Below are positions 10,460 through 23,136 of a DNA stretch of 64,000 nt, piece after piece (the stretch's first letter is position 1; each line of letters begins with the position of its first letter). The stretch spans positions 258,567-322,566 of the forward strand of contig JBBHKE010003409.1 of assembly GCA_037447655.1 (NCBI GenBank), read 5' to 3'. The notes under the pieces were generated by a model that searched no databases, was not told the origin of the DNA, and saw nothing but the letters and a program-made list of their open reading frames with translations. Position numbers and translations under genes: made by a program. This DNA comes from Zygnema cylindricum (lineage: Eukaryota; Streptophyta; Zygnematophyceae; Zygnematales; Zygnemataceae).

Positions 10460-12472
10460 TTTCCTAAAACCCTTATTCTTCCTTGGTGATACCTTTGGGA
10501 ATTCAGTTTATTTTGAAACCCAATGTAAATGATGACCGTCTTTGTAGCCCTTAACTTTTTTGGGTCAGATATTGGCATGAAAATGTTTGATTTTAAAAAT
10601 ATTTTGCCTACTTGGTTTTTTTCTTTTCTAAAACCCTTCTACGTCTACTCTTTTTTTTTGTACTGGGGTTTTCTGTTTACCTTGGCTTTCGTCTCTCTTC
10701 TAACAAAACCTTCATACTTTTTCATTTTTCCTCTTAATTTTTTTCTATTTGGGTTTTCTCTCTACTTGGGCTCTTCTTTTGCTAATACTTTCCTAAAATT
10801 TTCCCACTTCCTTCACTTTTTCCAGATTCTACTTTCTTTTCTACTTAAATCTGTTCTTTTCATTTCTGAAACCTTTTCACTTTTTCTACTTTTCCACTTT
10901 CTACAATTTGAGTTTTTTTGGTGATGCTTATTGGGGGAGACTAGTGGAAGTCATTTTGAACCCTTCTTTTTGTTTTCTTACCTCTCCTACTTTCTCCTTT
11001 TCTGTCTTTTATGTAAAACCCTGTTTTTTTCTCAATTATTTTTTGGGGACTACGTGAAAGTTATTTTAGGCCCTTCGCTTTTTCTTTCCTTTTTCTTTCT
11101 ATTTTTTTCTAAACATTGTCAATTTTTTTTACGTTTATTTGTTGGGACCAGTGAAAATTATTTTTGACCGGGCTACGGGGAGATCTCGAGGTTTTGGGTT
11201 TGTGGGTTTTTCCAATTCTGAGGCAGCCCAGTCTGCTTTGCAAGAAATGGACGGAAGAGTAAGTTCTTCTTTCCCTCTTCTCTCTCGTCCTCGCCGGTCC
11301 CCCTTTTATCTGTCCTATGGTCCTCTCCCTCCTCTTCTCCCCCTTTTATGTCTTCTTATGTTTTTCTTTTCTCTTCCTCTCTTTTCTCCCTTTCTGTCTT
11401 CCTACATTTTCATTTTTCTTTTCCTCTCTTCTTGACTTTTTGTCTTCTTATGTTTTCCTCTTCCCTCGTCCCTTGGTTCAACAGTAGTTACTATTTCTCT
11501 TTTATTTCACATTTTGTCTGGTCTTACAGAAGGCACTCTGTTATTAGGGATATAATAGTTTTTTACTTATGTGGTATCATTCTATTTTCAGCTTTCTATT
11601 TCCGGCAGGATTTCCAAATTGAATAGTTTTTATGCGTTTTAGGTTAGTGCGTGTGAAAAAGTTAATAACGTTTTATTAGGCGTCAATGAAGTAGTACAAA
11701 TTTGAATGTTTTCACATTTCGAGCTATTTTGTTTTTGTTTCAGTTTTCTGTATAATATTTTATTACGGTTTTAGAGTTTCATTTCATTGAGAAAGTGCTG
11801 ATGTGTTTTCCTGCAATATTGTTTTTTCTGGATTTTTGGTATATAATAATTATATAGCATATAATGAGGCACTTAAAATCAAGAGAAAGATAAACCCATT
11901 AATGTTTCCACTGAGTGGGCAATATATGTAATTTTTAAGCCTAACTGCAATTTTGTTACCCATCTGTACATGGTATAATTTTTGATTTTTTTCGATTTTT
12001 CTATGTTCTTCTATTCCTCCATGTCCTAAAATTACTCAACCATTCTGTCCGTATTTTGCGTTTGATATCTTTTGTAGTTCTTCTGTTTTTTGGTAAACCT
12101 TGTCCTGATGAAATTCAACTTGTTATCATCTCTGGTTCTGATTAACCATTTTTTTACAATTCATTGTTTTCTTTATGTCGTTAATTTCTTAATTCATTTT
12201 ATTTATTAACTATTTTATTCTTATTACTCTTTATTTTCTAGGATTTGGCGGGAAGAACTATTAGAGTAGACTATGCGTCGGATAAGCAGGCAGAGGGAGG
12301 CCCACGAATGGGAGGAGGAGGGAGAGGAGGATTTGGAGGAGGCTATGGAGGTAGGGGAGGAGGAAGGGGAGGAGGCGGTTATCGTGGGGGGGGTGGTGGA
12401 TACCGAGGGGGAGGTAGTGGGGGTTACGGGGGAGGTGGATATGGTGACAGTGGAGGGTATGGAAGCTACTAG
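8305..12472 (+). CDS. GR-RBP: Glycine-rich RNA-binding protein, mitochondrial type (RRM + Gly-rich tail)
   Basis: Four exons, 8305-8452, 9295-9363, 11152-11258 and 12242-12472, join through GT-AG introns into 184 codons. Residues 1-44 are an Arg/Ser-rich, amphipathic leader (MAFLQQMGASLRRS...) that resembles the presequence of plant mitochondrial GR-RBPs. The single RRM runs from 45 to about 123, with RNP2 KLFIGG (45-50) and RNP1 RGFGFVGF (85-92). From about 128 to the end the protein is Gly/Arg/Tyr-rich (GGGGRGGFGGGYGG and similar). This family binds organelle transcripts and takes part in cold response, RNA chaperoning and, in some members, C-to-U editing; which role applies here cannot be read from sequence. 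The start at 8305 is the first ATG, in context AACCATGGC. Introns are 842, 1788 and 983 bp; the largest contains pyrimidine repeats. The gene is convergent with the receptor kinase downstream. Confidence 0.93.
9364..9870 (+). repeat. Pyrimidine-rich degenerate repeats in intron 2 of the RNA-binding protein gene
   Basis: About a dozen degenerate units of 30-45 bp follow one another, built from 'tctctccttctcctcc' and 'gctcggtgcttttt' or 'tgtttggtattttt'. The strand is almost purely C/T. They begin directly after the exon 2 donor at 9364. A similar but shorter C/T tract starts intron 3 (11,260-11,480). Confidence 0.7.
10411..10450. repeat. (TA)n microsatellite in intron 2
   Basis: About 20 TA units lie between flanking T runs inside the 1.8-kb intron 2 of the RNA-binding protein gene. 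Confidence 0.9.
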
Positions 12473-15096
12473 TTCAATCCGTCTGTCTTAATTGGACCCC
12501 ATTTTTTGAGAGCCTAAAAAGTTTTTAAGTGATTGTACATGGAAAGGGAGGGAGAGGGAGAGAGAGAGAGCGAGAGAGGGAAACAAAGAGAGGGCGTCGG
12601 GAGTGAGAGAAGGAACAGAGGCTTACATAGGAGTGGGATTTGGGGAAAGTTTTGGGAAAGTTGTGGAAAGTTGTTAGGATGAGTGGTTGGATTGATTAAA
12701 AAGGAAGAGAAAGCATTGGAATAGTCTTAAGGAAGGTAAACTGGTTTTTGTACTTCGCCAAAAAATTGACTGGGAGTTTTAAAATTCATACGGCCAGGCA
12801 CTCATTCTTGATAATGATATGATATGATATTCTGAAATGGAAGCGGTTTAAAAAAGTGAAGAGTGAAAGATGACAAAAGGGATGACACAGAGAGAGAGGT
12901 GACAGAGGGAGAGAGCAAGAGTGGAAGAGAGAGAGAGGAAGAGCGGGTAGAGGAACTGTTCTGATGACCAGGATATTATATGTATCAGAGGCACCCCAGA
13001 CATAATGGCGTTGCATTAGAAAGCTGGTTTAAGAAGCTTGATTAATCAGATATAGTTCGGGTATCTGTGCACAAAAGACTCTTTCTTTCCAATGGACTTT
13101 TTCTTTTTCTTTTGAAAAAGTACTGTCGAAAGAACCCTTCCATTTGAAAAGAGTTCTCTTTTGGAAAGAATTGAATTTTTCATAAAGTATTTCATTTTGG
13201 GAGGAAGTGGATTGGTTGGAGAGACAGATGGTTGGGTTGTTATGTCAACAGTTACAAATATCGGTACAAATACCTCCAGTCTGACAATGCAAGAATTTTC
13301 TGATTTCAGGTTTACAAAATAATATTTCCTTGAATGAAATTAAGCTTTTTCCCTTTATTTGGAATGTTACTTTGTTTTGTGGATATGTGGATATGTGAAC
13401 TGAACGCTGTTCATTTAATGGTTTTTTATTTTTTGCGAGTTTTGTTTACTGATCAAATTGCAGTTAGTGTCAGGCTTTTGGAAGTAAATGATTAAATGAG
13501 TCTTGAATAATCTTTGGTATTGCACTAGGGAAATTCTTTTATTCTAGAGGGAAGACATTGAGAAATTTTGTTATATAGAAGTATAATTCGTGGAACCAAA
13601 AGAAAAAAGAGGAATAACTGAAATTATTGACAATGATGGAAACAGGCTGTGATGATGGAACCAATTATTATACAATAATAGTAAAGAGGGGCGAAATCAC
13701 TCGAACCTGCTTGCATGTTCAAACGCAGACGTAACCCAAGTTGGAGAGGCTACACCCTGGGAACGTGTATCAATGAGTGTTTGATGTATCAAAAACTGAT
13801 GTGTGGTGATGAATTACCGATAGATATCGACGATAATTTTATTTGCTCCGACCATATCATGATATATACTAATTTTTTTTCACTTATCGAAGATAACAAA
13901 TTTGTTGTTTTTGGAGTGATACACCGGACCTCGTCACCGTTGAATAACTTGTAGTTATTTGGCATCAATTTTATCACGACAAGTATTAAGCCGATATATA
14001 ACACTAATGAAGACCCTTGACCCATTGAGGTTAGACAAAAGAAGAATACATATACAATTTTCATAATTTCACATAAATTACTACATCACTAGACTTTCAA
14101 CAAAATTTATATATCACAACTAGTTCTTTTTTAATCCTTTACAACGCATATACTGTAAAACTTACCGCTAACATTTTCACTTTCCACTTAGAAAAAAGAG
14201 ATGTTTAAATGTTAGAAGGCCATTTTCCAACGGAGGAATGGTCGTCGTACTTTATCTACCACGGGTTAAACCCATAATGCTTAAAAGCTTCGTTTTTCAC
14301 CTAAAAAAAAAGTTAAGGTTTTAAAGTTTTTTTTTTTTAAGGAAAGGTGATTCTGCTTAAAACACGGATTAAACTCACAATATTTCCAAACAAAAGAGAT
14401 ACAATTAATACAAAAGCATTTAAACTATTTTATGCCAAAACACTTGACACTAACCAGGGGGCACCAACTGTATGCAATACTTTAACAAAGTGACTTCTAA
14501 AAAATATACAATGATAAATAATAACTACGCCTAAAAAAACACTTTTAAAAATATGGTATTACCTGATTTAAATTGTATTTTGAGCAGAAAAAAAATCTCT
14601 ATGAAAACATTCTCCATACAAAACTAAAAAAGAAAAAAGTATGAAGTGCAATACTCAACCATTAAATAGAAAGGGAGGGAGGGAGGCAAAATATTTTATT
14701 TGCAATAAAGTGAGCAAATCCACTTTTTTATTAAAAAATATTTCAATTTCAATTCAACGAAGGTTTGAAGAGAGTCTTTGACATTTCTCCTAAAACTAAT
14801 TCCTTTCAATAATGATACAAATCTTCCATAAAAAAAAATATCCCTCCAAAACCTATTCCTATTGGAGTGTTAAAAAATAAATTAACTACACCTTCGTAGG
14901 ACCCATTTTTCTCATATTCAAAGTGGAACTTTTATGATCACTTAAAAAACCCTAATAAACTTTTTAAACACATATTTTTGTAAAACAAAAAACTTTTCCA
15001 AGCATAAACTTCTTAGAACATAAACTTGTAAACATAAAAACTTTTTATCACAACTTTTCGAACAAAATTAGCTTAAAAAACATTTCCAACCTAGCT
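12473..15096. other. Spacer between two convergent genes
   Basis: The first 150 bases are a probable 3' UTR of the RNA-binding protein, with a GGGA/GAGA tract at 12,540-12,600. The rest is AT-rich DNA with no frame of recognisable family and no clear TIR element. No terminator or poly(A) signal was identified with confidence. Confidence 0.5.
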
Positions 15097-18000
15097 TTAG
15101 TTGTCGCTAGGTGACAAATTCTTGTCGCCTTCCGAAGCGACGGCCGAATATCCGGATTGCCCGGAGATCAAATTTTCGATTGCCCTGCCCGGAAATTTGA
15201 ACTGTTCAAGCGAAGATTTTTTTGGCTGCCCGTCCTCGATCGTACCAGCTAATGGTACGGGAGTTCCGGCAATATATCCCCCCTTTGTACCCTTTAGATC
15301 CTCTCCGATTTTTCCTCCGGCGTCCGATTTTGTTTCCTCCGTACCTACTACAGCCGCTATAGCCGCCGCCGCAGAAGCGCCAAATCTTCCGGAATTTCCG
15401 TTGGAACTGTTGGTTCGCTGAAAGCTCGCGAAACTTTGGAGCGGCGCCTTAGTCGCAGGAGTGACAGCTGTCGGATCCCAAGTGGGCGTGCGACGTCCTG
15501 TGATTGGTTTGGTGATCGGAAGCGACGCCGCTGGCGACGGATTTGGAATCGTCTGCGGTCCTACGTGGCTTAGGGCTTCGACGATTTCGCTGATTTTAGG
15601 ACGGCGGCGATTCGATTTGCGGATGCATTTGTGCGAGATCGCCGCGATCGCCGTCAGTTCGTCTTTCACGTAACGACCTTCTAAACGAGGGTCGACTATA
15701 ATGGACCATCGCTCTTTTCCTTCCTCGCCCATAGTCGCCTGCCACGTGGAAAAAAAGGACAGAATGTGGAATCACAGAATTAGGTTAAGTGTAACTGATA
15801 GTATACTAACACCGCGTATCGCTATTAGTGTTAATCATTTTTTTGTCACTTAAAAACATCTTTTCTCCGTACACACTTGTCAGGTTTTAATTTGAGACTG
15901 TCAATCGGAAGCTGAGAATCTTAACTTCCAATCGCAGCCGTCGGATTTACAATCCGACATGTGTGTACGGAGAAAATATGTTTTAAGTGGCAAAATAAAC
16001 ATTAACCCTAATAGCGGTTCACAATAACTGACAAAGTGACAAGCATACGGGACCAGTTCTGTTACGTTACGAAGGGCAAAAAAAAAAAAAAAAGGTTATT
16101 ATTGGTTTACGGGAAACGAACTGCCACGCTGTGCGTATCTTAGCTACAGTCAAATTTCAGATAAGGATAAAATGTTAAAAACTCTGCTTCTGTACTTTTG
16201 TCGTACCAGGTTGATGTACTCGACAAGGCCCTGCTGGGGTGTACGGCCGGCCATGACCTCGAACATGAGTACGCCAAAACTGTACACGTCACTTTTGTCG
16301 GTATAGACGCCGGACAAAAGAAATTCCGGATCCACGTATCCCGCTGGTCCCTTAAATCCGCCGTGTTTTGCGGCAGCCTCAGTTGCTGTTGTTCCGGACA
16401 AACCGAAGTCTGCCACCTGGCATTGCAGGAAAAAGAAAAGAAAATTAATCCGTACGGCACTTTGTCAACATTTTGGAGTTTCGTAAACAATTAAAGTTTG
16501 CTAAAGGTACAGTACGGAATTGAGCCACGAAAAGTACGAGTGAAAACGCAAAAAAAAAGTACAAAAACAAAAAACAAAGGGAAAAAAACGTACTCTGGCG
16601 GACATGTCGGTGTCCAATAAGACATTGCTTGTTCTGATGTCGCGATGCAGTACGGCGGGCTGGTTCTGAAACGTCACATAAGAAACAAAAAAAAAAACAA
16701 AAAAAAAGCAAATTAGGGAGATAGATTTGAGACAAATCGAGATTGAAACTCTGCAATCGACAATGTCACGCAATACAAAACATGACATCGAAATGTCTAA
16801 ACGTTTAAATGTTCAAATGTCCAATGTTTAAACGTTTAAATGTCCAACGTTTAAACGTTTGAACTGTCAAATGTCCAATGTTTAAATGTTTAAATGTCCA
16901 ATGTTTAAATGTTCAAATGTCCAATGTTTAAACTTTTAAATGTTTAAATGTCAAAAGTGCAGATGGTTAAATGTCTGAATATCCAAATAGTTAAATTTTG
17001 AAATGTCGATTGTCAAAATGTCCAGATGTTAAGATGATCCAATGTCAATTTTTGAGTTTTACCTCGTCGTGTAAATAATGGATGCCATATGCCACTTCCT
17101 TCAAAATTCGCACTCGATCTGCCCATTTTAAGGTCGGCTTCTCCTGATCTATTAAAAACAACAAAACAAACTTAATTTCGATAAGTTATTGCCAAAATAA
17201 GGAGAAAAAATAATCCACAATCAATCCTCAGAAATGGCTTTAACCATATGCAACAACAATCCATAACAAAAACGAAAAAATCATCACCTTGAAAAACATA
17301 CACAAGATACAAAAAACAAAAAAAACGTAAAAATCAAATAAAAATAAAAATGAAAGCAGAAAATTCGGACCCAAAAGAAAGCACCAATTAGTGAGTCTAA
17401 CCTTGAAGTCGAGCCTCGAGAGATCCATTCGCCATGTATTCGTATACGAGCATTTTGTGACCTCGATCCGTACAAAATCCCAATAAATTGACAAGATGAG
17501 GATGGTGGAGACGACCCAAATGAACCACCTGAAGAAGACAAAGAATCGAAGGTCAGTTTTTCAAATTGTTAAGAATATACAGCCTCAACTTCTCAAGCTG
17601 AGAATCATTTCCATTTTAAATTTCTCAAATTTGGTCGCTAACAAACTAAATGCGAACTTATCCAAAGACACGAAGCATAGGCTATGAAGGAGCAAAAGAG
17701 AGCGAGAGAGGAACAGAGACACAGAGAGAGGGAGCAAATGAGAGAGGGAGTGACGCAAACAGAGAGGAGAGAGAGAGAGAGGGAGAGAGGAGATACAAGA
17801 GAGAGAAAACCCAAAAAACACTAACCTCACTCTGGAAATTTTGCTCACTCATAGTTGCCATTTTGTCCATCACTTTGACCACAGCTTCCAATCCAGTACT
17901 AAACAAAGCCTTGTAAACCGGACCACTCGATCCGTTTCCGATTTGTGTCGTAAAACTTTTCGTCGCCTTTTGAAGATCCCTACACAATTTTCCAAAACAA

Positions 18001-19225
18001 AGAAACAAAAAATGAGAATTTTGGGAAGTTGGAGTCTACATAAAGCATTATATAACATAATTTGAAAAACATTGGATGTCAACAGAAACCCTAAGAACAA
18101 AACTTGTCATAAATACTTAGAAAAAACCACTTTTGCAGTCATGTCCCATACCAGAAAAAGAAACCAACCATGTCCTTCCCCTCCAAAATAAACCGAAAAA
18201 ACACAAACCCAAAAAAAAAACCTCAAAAAAAACCTCCAAAATAACTTCAAAAATAGCTTTTCTACACAAGTGCACCCTTAAATACACCCTTAAACTCACC
18301 GATAAGAATACATGTGAATGGGCACAGATGGGTCTCGATCCACTCCCTTTTCTTGTGTCTCCGTTACTGAAATAGGAACAACTTCTCCACTAGTCCACCC
18401 TAAAGCCGCAAACCATCCCTTTCCCCCTTTTCTACCTCCCCAATCTGGTTGTGGGCTTTTCGGAGTGGTCAAACTGATGTCCGTAAACCCTGACGCGTCG
18501 TCCAGTTCCGCTACATGGAACGGCACGACTCCGTTTTTCTTAACGGGCGATCCTGCGTCACCCTGCTTCTTTGTCGCATCCGCAATGTCGTATTTAGCGT
18601 GGTGAGACCTCGCCGTACAACACAAATAAACACATATGGAAATGGCGGTAAAAGCCGTAAGAATCGCGGCGACCATTCCCACGATAGCGAGGGGTCCGAT
18701 AACCGAAAGACCCGAGGTTTTACCGGTTTTACCAGTTTTAACATTTGTCGTTTTATGGGGAAGAGGAGGAGGAGAGCGTTTGTGGGTCCGAGGGGAAGAT
18801 GAGTTGGTGTGTGAATTCGACGATTTCGGCGATTTCGGAGGAGAATTTGTCGAGTTCTTTGTCGAACTTTCCGTTCCGTTTTCCGTCGAATTATGAGTTT
18901 TGGGCGGAGGAGGAGGACTCAAGGGAGGAGAAGTCTCATTGGTGTTGGAGGGAATATGTTCCGAGAGGCTCCGGAATTCGCGGAGAATTCGTTTAACAAT
19001 AAAAGATTCGCCGGGGAAACCGCCGCCGAGGAATGAATCTGCCACGTCAGCACTCGCTTTTCCTTTCTGGGAAGGTCTCACTCTGACGGCGATCTCTTCG
19101 TCTCCTTCGATAGAGCCAAAAGATCGGCCGTCCACTTGTCGTGTGGCGGTCAGAAGAGACAAAAGAAGACCGAATGAGACAAAAAGGACGAGATTCGGAC
19201 GAATCCGAACCATTTTTAACGGCAT
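15097..19225 (-). CDS. CRLK: CRLK-like receptor kinase with a Pro/Asn-rich ectodomain
   Basis: Seven exons on the minus strand (18300-19225, 17826-17979, 17402-17528, 17063-17148, 16594-16665, 16207-16416, 15097-15738) give 738 aa with frame kept across every GT-AG intron. A hydrophobic signal peptide (about 11-30) is followed by an ectodomain to about 172. The ectodomain has SPPPP-type clusters and about five N-glycosylation sequons. One membrane span covers about 173-203. The kinase domain runs from about 310 to 600: Gly loop GNGSSG (323-328), Lys344, catalytic loop HRDIRTSN (438-445), DFG (458-460) and GYVDPEF. The entry motif YRDLQKAT.SFTT and the GRTPQQGL segment match calcium/calmodulin-regulated CRLK kinases, known in cold signalling. 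A Ser/Pro-rich tail of about 130 aa ends the protein. Oddities: catalytic-loop Lys is Arg442, and the ectodomain is far longer than in Arabidopsis CRLK1. A second Met at codon 5 could be the true start. Confidence 0.88.
15810..16025. mobile_element. Hairpin MITE (family M3) in intron 6 of the receptor kinase
   Basis: It begins CACCGCGTATCGCTATTAGT and ends in a decayed inverse (CTAATAGCGGTTCAC). The arms ACATCTTTTCTCCGTACACA and GTGTGTACGGAGAAAATATG face each other. It fills nearly half of the 468-bp intron 15,739-16,206, leaving about 70 and 180 bp to the splice sites. Confidence 0.75.
16795..17045. repeat. Minisatellite in intron 4 of the receptor kinase
   Basis: Roughly ten degenerate units of about 23 bp are built on AAATGTCC and AATGTTTAAACGTTT. 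The units contain palindromes such as GTTTAAAC. The array ends 17 bp before the exon 4 donor (intron 16,666-17,062). Confidence 0.85.
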
Positions 19226-19489
19226 TGGGTCCTCTGGAATTGGGTGAAAAGGGGGAGGAGGGAGGAGGGAGGAGGGAGTTTTAGGGGAACTTAGGAGGGG
19301 AAAAGAAGAGGAGAAAATGGGTAAATAGATAATATATTATATATATATATATATATATTTTAAATATATTTATATTTATTTATTTTTAAATGTGTTTTTA
19401 TTTCTTGGAGGCTCCTGGGATAGGAATGCAGACAGGTATTGAAAATTGAAGTGCAATCCTTTAAGAGGAAAGTAAAAGAGGGAGAGAGG

Positions 19490-19530
<41 letters not shown>

Positions 19531-19780
19531 GGTGAGAGAGAGAGAGAGTTAGGCAAAGGGAGGGGAGGAGGGGAGGATGCAGGGAGAGAGCAGGAGGGAA
19601 AGAGCTGGGCGAATAAAGAAACGAGAGGGAAGAGACAGGTTTTGGAAAAGTCGGTTGAGACTAAGGAAAGGGAGAGCGGGAGAGAGGGAGAGAGAGGGAG
19701 AGGGAGAGGAGGAGACAAGGGGATCTTGAGGGGGGGAGGGACGTAAGAAAGGGAGGGAGAGTCCAGAATCGAAGTGGGAG
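19226..19780 (-). promoter_or_regulatory. 5' leader/promoter region of the receptor kinase, CT-rich on the sense strand
   Basis: On the plus strand, 19,245-19,310 and 19,480-19,760 are nearly pure purine (GGGAGG and GAGAGAGA runs), so the gene's sense strand is a CT-rich tract as in many plant leaders. An (AT)n run lies at 19,336-19,360. No TATA position can be fixed. Confidence 0.45.
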
Positions 19781-19879
19781 GACTGCCCCTCTTGTGCTAG
19801 CGCCAGGAGAATCCCAGGGATCTTTCAGCCGTCACGCGTGTCACGCAATGTCGGTTCATTCCCCCGCCCTTGGCGCAGC

Positions 19880-20240
19880 ATTTGTCTGGAAAGTCGCACA
19901 GCGTCGCAAAACGTCGCACAAAGTCGCCGAGTTCGCACTGAATCGTCGTAAAACGTCGCTGAATTCGCACCGCACTGAATCGTCGGAAATTATTTTTTAC
20001 ATGTTTGACGCAACTGTCGCAGCCTGCGTCGCGCATTTTCAAACGATTGAAGGATCGGTGTACGGAAAATATTTTTCGGGTCGCTAAATGTTTCGCACGA
20101 GTGTTAAAGTTTTTTTCGTCTCTTTAAACATCTTTTGTTCGTACACGCATGTCGGTTTTGAGTTCGACGGCTGAGATTGCAAGGTAAAAATTTTCAGCCT
20201 TCGATTGACGGTCTCAAATTGAAAATCGGACAAGATTGTA
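19880..20240. repeat. GTCGCA-rich cluster and a truncated M3 MITE
   Basis: CGTCGCA, GTCGCAC or close variants recur about every 10 bp at 19,890-19,990. From about 20,091 to 20,236 there is a piece of family M3 (AAACATCTTTTGTTCGTACA with a partly matching inverse), without its terminal CACCGC ends. Confidence 0.5.
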
Positions 20241-20243
20241 CGG

Positions 20244-22559
20244 CTACGGAGTCATAGCAAAGTTCAAAATTTCAAATGCGGTCGTACGGCAGTCATACGG
20301 ATACACAGAGTGGGTACAAATATGGTACAAGCTGCAGAAATTACTTGACAAAAAAGCTGTCAGATGGTCTCGGTATAATCGAACGGCCCAAATTAATCGC
20401 AAATAATCGCATGTAGTCGTTTTATTCTTAATTGTATCCTGCAACCCTAGATATCCGTACACAAGTGCACCCGTCGCATACATTCGTCGCAAAGCGTCGC
20501 AATGCGTCGCCTTTTTTTGTATATGATGTTCCTGAAGGAAAGCCTGACACCTGGAATGAAGGAGAGCATGACATTTGCAGAAACATCTGAGATACGACAA
20601 AATGTCGTACACGATAAGTACACTTACCGACAATAATTTTGTCGGTAGACGAATGATCAATATCAAAGGCGCGAAATGACATATCAGGACAAAAAATGAT
20701 TACTGTCAAAAATTGTCCTCTTGCGCAATTATGAGCTGTCTGTAGAGGAGGTGAATCTCGCGGCAGAAAAAGACAAAATTTGTCGTTTTACGTAAAGCTT
20801 TTGCTTAGCGCTGGTCCTGGTACGTGCGGAAGATACTCCACAATTTTTAGCTGTCTTTTCACATTAATGTGGATACAAACCGGGTAGATTGTTAAGTTCC
20901 AGCCCTTTTATCGGGATTCAAATACGGACAAAAATAAAACTATTTACGACAGAAACCCGACAAAGTTTTCCGGTTTTTCGGGTTTTATTTGATGTTGATG
21001 ACTATAACTTTATTCGCGAATGGAAAACTAAAGCCGGAACATCTGGCATCGCTTTGTTATTTTAGCATGTAAATAGTATAATCTACAATCTTAGTGTTCT
21101 TAAACATAAAACATGCATAAGGCATTAAACATATACTTCTTTAAGCCGGTTTGTATCCCATTAAGGTAACATTACTACGAAAAACGGCCTAATGTAAGAA
21201 AATATTAAGCAAAAAGAGTGATTTGTCTTTTTAATCCCATGGATACTATTTTGTAAACAAGTATCTCATCCTCTAGAGCGTGGAATGTGTAAATATTAAC
21301 ATAATTTAATTTCCAGTTTCACTAGAAAGCAGACGTTAAATACACATAGTAAAGCAACAAAACAAAGTCTATGCCAAGCCTTTGTCGATAAAACACTGAA
21401 AACAGATCCACTTATGGTTAGACATATTGAAAGAGATTCAAAATTTTAGTTGGGTAAAGGTCTAACCTCCAATATAATCACTTTACTAAAAAATAAGAGT
21501 GCTAATTTTACTATTTTTTAATTGTATCCAATAGCCTCCTAAGGTCTAATTACATTTTACGCAGTTATTAATCCACATCAGTAATCAGCCTATTGGTTAC
21601 CTTTGTATTTTTTAGTGAATGATGAATATAATCATCCACAATTTTGCGAATAAAAATCCATTTACGGGTCATAATTATATTAATTTAAATAGCATGAGTT
21701 CAATTGATATTCGTCAATTATCTTCGTGTCACAAATTTAATTGCGACATTGTATACGTTTTCTAAATTTTATGGCCTCGATAACACACCATGAAATTGAC
21801 AATAATATTCGAGATGACAAATACGAGGTTAACACAACAACTTACATTACATTTTAAACAATGTCGCATCATATTAAGATATTTCACACTCGCAAATTAT
21901 TTGCTAAAATTGTGGTACCACCAAACGATATGATAGTTGTAAATTCAACTATAAACTTGCACGTGACATTGATTTTATGTTATTTTACTGCCATTTTGTA
22001 TATTGATAACGCGATTTTTTGCGATAAGAGAAATTGGTTAAATAAAGTTATGGTATAAAGTTGTGAGCTTATGTTTTTTGTTGTCCACTACTGACAATAT
22101 AGTTTTAACCTCTTTTTTAGACCGAAATTTTCAGCTCGCAAATAGAGGCATTGGTTTCGTGTTGATGCGTGCAAAATTATTTTTGAATATGCTTATGAAA
22201 TTAAGAGATGTCTTTGGTATAGGGACGTTGCCAACTTTTGTTTCGTAGTGGAGTTGGTTGATGTTGATGACATATTTTATGATCGAAGTATGCCAATTAG
22301 ATAATTTCGTTTGTGCTCTTTTTATTTTTCTTAAATTCAATGTGCTAACCCGACATGGCGAACTTCGGATAACACTATATACGTTTTTATTTTATGTATG
22401 CAACATGCGAACACACTACTGATACCATTTGAAGATATGTTGACAACATGTTGTATATAAGCGTAGACAACTCGCGACCATATGTACGTTTTTGGGTAGC
22501 CCTCGGGCCCCGCCATCATCAACTAATAGGGATAGGGGTTAATGGACGCTTGTTTGATA
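20244..22559. other. AT-rich intergenic DNA, nothing assigned
   Basis: I read both strands and found no conserved domain, TIR pair or tandem array. A short CGTCGCAAA cluster occurs at about 20,470-20,510. Confidence 0.4.
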
Positions 22560-22567
22560 GTTAGAGG

Positions 22568-23128
22568 CATAGTTTAAAAGTAGGTGAAAGTAGGCCCATA
22601 CACTATGCATATTGTACGCAAAACATACAATATGGCCTTAATACCCATATTGTATTGGTCGCAAAATGAAAAAATAGTAACAGGGTCGAGTTGCTCATCG
22701 ATCGATAGAGAATTAAATGTCATGTCTAAATTTTGAAAAACATTCTGACAAAATTTTATTTTTCAGTGAGTTTTGAGGTATTTTTTATTTAAACTGTCAA
22801 ATTTGGACGATCGGACGGTCGCTGATCAAAGTAGCGATCTAAGAAGATCACATGAAAAGCCCATAACACAACTTACGATAGGACTTACGTCTGCGTTTTT
22901 TTTTCCGGGTTTTTTTTCCCCGGAATGTCATCCTACGCCCGTGTCAGTTCGCTAAAAATTTTTGTCCGGCGGCGTGCGTTGTACTATGCTGATACGTCAG
23001 ATTCGTACGTTCGTACAAGAGTGTGCACAACGCACACACATACAGTATGCTTACTCTACGCGAGTTTTGTGCCAAGTTTTGTGCGCCTACCAAAGGCCTA
23101 CCATAAAAACGCCTACTTTTGAACTATG
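22568..23128. mobile_element. hAT-like MITE (family M1, copy 2)
   Basis: The ends are CATAGTTTAAAAGTAGG and CCTACTTTTGAACTATG. The 8-bp duplication GTTAGAGG is perfect at 22560-22567 and 23129-23136. Compared with copies 1 and 3 it has about 190 bp of extra sequence near its right end (about 22,893-23,085). Confidence 0.88.
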
Positions 23129-23136
23129 GTTAGAGG

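Noticed and set aside
13715-14064. Small overlapping frames between the convergent genes
   Set aside because: Present on both strands, without domain, and AT-rich; no evidence of coding.
16207-16209. Alternative exon 6 end at CAAAA|GTACAG
   Set aside because: Using CTG|GTACGA keeps phase 0 and gives [14 protein letters not shown], which matches the CRLK pattern; the alternative breaks the frame.
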